Below are positions 5,839 through 7,520 of a stretch of 7,520 bases of DNA, one piece after another. A model generated the notes under the pieces. The model worked only from the letters and a program-made list of their open reading frames with translations, was not told the origin of the DNA and did not search any database. This stretch comes from Thermodesulfobacteriota bacterium (lineage in GTDB: Bacteria > Desulfobacterota > Desulfomonilia > Desulfomonilales > Desulfomonilaceae), in contig JAUPKT010000569.1 in assembly GCA_030837305.1 (NCBI GenBank), forward strand, positions 1 through 7,520, written 5' to 3'. Each line of letters opens with the position of its first letter. Position 1 is the stretch's first letter. The translations under genes were made by a program, and so were the position numbers.

Positions 5839-7520
5839 TCACCGTGGAGACTCTTCAAATTCATCATCAAGGAGACCGTGGACGAACGGCTTTGATGACG
5901 ACTGGTTTGGTCGCGCGTAGGCCTCTCTCTGGATGGCATCTCTCACTCTCAAATCAAGGCAATGGTGTTCAAGATCGGCTATATCCGGCGACTGGCCGTC
6001 CTCGGCCTTAAGGCAATGGAGCAGGACCTCCTGGTATTCGTAGTCGGGGCTCTCCGGAATGGTTCTCAAAAGCTCTGCAGCCCTCTGATATTGCCCCATC
6101 TTGAGGAGGCATTTAACCTGTTTTATTGCTGCCGAGGGCAGCTCAGTGGAGAGAGTCTCGTAAAACGGCAAGGCCCAATCATACCTTCCACAGGCAACCA
6201 AAGTTTCCGCAAGAGCGTGCAAAGCAGTGGGCTTTCCGTGGAGAAGGTCGGCCAGCTTTTGAATGTCCTCAAATTTATGTAACTTTGCAAGCCTGTGTAC
6301 GAGGGTTAGGAAATGACTCGGGGTGTTCAGCAGCGCAACAGGATCCGCATCCCTAAGGGCCAGATAGTACAATATTTCATTTTGATCCCGCAATAAATCC
6401 AGGTCTTTAAAATCATAACGGTTGTTGAATCGGGTCTGTTTCAACTCCTTCAGGGACGAAAATTCAATGCATTTGAAAACCTTATGGATTTTGGCGTGCA
6501 CTTCCACTTCTTGGCCGCGCAACTCCTCCTGCATGTAGTCATCGGGAAAAACGAACGAAAATTTCACGTTGGCGCCTGCGTGAGCACCCATGAAACCTGC
6601 TTCAAAATCCGGCAGTAGGAGGCCACGGCCCAGCAGCACGTCCCAATATTTTCCCGAAATCCCGGTAAACGGTATCCCCCCGATGTAGCTACGAGAGTCA
6701 AAAATCACCCTGTCAAGGGCGCCTATCGGTTCCACGCTCTCCAGAAAGAACGGTATTGAGGCTATTAAATCGCCTGTCTGTGTCCCATCATCCGAAGGAA
6801 GCGCATCATATCCCGCCAAGAACCGTTCAAGGAGCGTGTATTCTTCTATCGCAGCAGAGGCCAAAGCTCCAAAGGCATGAAACGATGGCTCCTCCTCGAG
6901 ATCTTTTCGGTTTTCCAAGAGAAACTGGAGGATTTCGAAGGTCCTTTGCTTATAATACACGTCCGTCTCTAATTGAGCATTGGCAAGGGCCCAAAGATTT
7001 CTGACTTTTACCAAATCCGCTGACGTCATTTCCGCAGTTTCATACTGCTCACCAACTGACAGATAAGCAGGTCGATAGATCTGTTCCGGTCTGATGCCAA
7101 ATGCCTCTGGACCTTTCTCAAACACGGAGCCGAAATAGAGCTGCATCTGCTGCGACCCGGAATTAGACTCTATGGGGATCTCGAGTGACCTAAGAAATTC
7201 CATGGTCTTGCGAGCGTCCTCCACGGTTTCACCCGGCAAACCAAAAATGGAAAAAAGCTCAGTGTCCATTTCGAGAGATTTCGCTGTGAGAATGTTGTCA
7301 CGCAGATGATCCAGCTCAATGCCCTTGCCCGTTTTCTTGAGAACAGAGGGACTCCCGGATTCCAATCCAAATGCAATGGTATCAGCTCCGGCCTCCTTGA
7401 GTAACCTCAGCATATCGCCAGTCACGAGATCGCTCCTGGTTTGACACCAGAACGGGGTGTGTATGCCTCGACGCATTTTCTCTCGGAGGAGGACTGAAGT
7501 CCTCTCAGGATCGTCCGTGA
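5839..7520 (-). CDS. Radical SAM protein with trigger-factor-like FKBP domain and TPR-like tail, 5' end missing
   Basis: The frame is open to the right edge, so the gene is partial. The CxxxCxxC cluster motif and any B12-binding domain lie outside the window. Residues are counted from the internal Met at 7476. The second half of the radical SAM barrel is clear: FWCQTRSDLV (9-18), TIAFGLESGSPSVLKKTGKG (33-52) and FGLPGETVEDA (78-88), as in cobalamin-type radical SAM enzymes. After a helical stretch, residues about 255-339 (6714-6460) match the FKBP domain of trigger factor block by block: GGIPFTG (266-272), LLGRGLLLPDFE (281-292), GAHAG (297-301), FPDDYMQEELRGQEV (310-324). Residues about 376-490 resemble tetratricopeptide helices (ALAETLVACGRYDWALPFYE at 421-440; LLKMGQYQRAAELL at 457-470). 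The C-terminus is acidic. The reaction is unknown. FKBP and TPR parts suggest a protein or peptide partner (inference). It is the first visible gene of the apparent operon. Confidence 0.9.
   Translation of the reverse strand, partial: TDDPERTSVLLREKMRRGIHTPFWCQTRSDLVTGDMLRLLKEAGADTIAFGLESGSPSVLKKTGKGIELDHLRDNILTAKSLEMDTELFSIFGLPGETVEDARKTMEFLRSLEIPIESNSGSQQMQLYFGSVFEKGPEAFGIRPEQIYRPAYLSVGEQYETAEMTSADLVKVRNLWALANAQLETDVYYKQRTFEILQFLLENRKDLEEEPSFHAFGALASAAIEEYTLLERFLAGYDALPSDDGTQTGDLIASIPFFLESVEPIGALDRVIFDSRSYIGGIPFTGISGKYWDVLLGRGLLLPDFEAGFMGAHAGANVKFSFVFPDDYMQEELRGQEVEVHAKIHKVFKCIEFSSLKELKQTRFNNRYDFKDLDLLRDQNEILYYLALRDADPVALLNTPSHFLTLVHRLAKLHKFEDIQKLADLLHGKPTALHALAETLVACGRYDWALPFYETLSTELPSAAIKQVKCLLKMGQYQRAAELLRTIPESPDYEYQEVLLHCLKAEDGQSPDIADLEHHCLDLRVRDAIQREAYARPNQSSSKPFVHGLLDDEFEESPR

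Noticed and set aside
5839..7476. Reading the radical SAM gene as complete from the ATG at 7476
   Set aside because: The frame stays open to the window edge with sensible residues (DDPERTSVLLREK) directly before this Met, and the product would lack the CxxxCxxC cluster motif and half of the barrel.

Overview
The window is about 7.5 kb of bacterial DNA of medium GC content. Every supportable gene lies on the minus strand, so transcription runs from the right edge to the left. I read six protein genes, the first and last cut by the window edges. Gaps are short (23 to 49 nt) except for one of 152 nt. I saw no tRNA, rRNA, CRISPR array or insertion sequence. The gene content (ferredoxin-dependent 2-oxoacid oxidoreductase, FadH-type flavoenzyme, radical SAM protein, DUF169 protein) suggests an anaerobe. 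The sequence flavour resembles Desulfobacterota (former Deltaproteobacteria) or a syntrophic relative; this is an inference from gene content, not a taxonomic proof.

Layout in transcription order. (1) 7520-5839: the C-terminal part of a radical SAM protein, carrying a trigger-factor-like FKBP domain and a TPR-like helical tail. (2) 5805-4969: a crotonase-superfamily protein whose residues resemble a delta3,5-delta2,4-dienoyl-CoA isomerase. (3) A 152-nt gap with two inverted repeats, the most likely place for an internal control region. (4) 4816-2813: a FadH-like 2,4-dienoyl-CoA reductase with FMN, [4Fe-4S] and FAD/NAD(P)H modules. (5) 2789-1080: a fused gamma-alpha subunit, and (6) 1055-177: the beta subunit, of a 2-oxoacid:ferredoxin oxidoreductase. 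(7) 127-1: the N-terminal 42 codons of a DUF169-family protein.

Working together (inference): an isomerase of this type makes 2,4-dienoyl-CoA from 3,5-dienoyl-CoA and the FadH-like enzyme reduces it. This is the reductase-dependent route for unsaturated acyl-CoA. The two-gene oxidoreductase would oxidatively decarboxylate a 2-oxoacid to an acyl-CoA and reduce ferredoxin, linking acyl-CoA breakdown to low-potential electron supply. The main oddities are the radical SAM/FKBP/TPR fusion and a beta subunit with substitutions at a metal-binding Asp and at one iron-sulfur Cys position.
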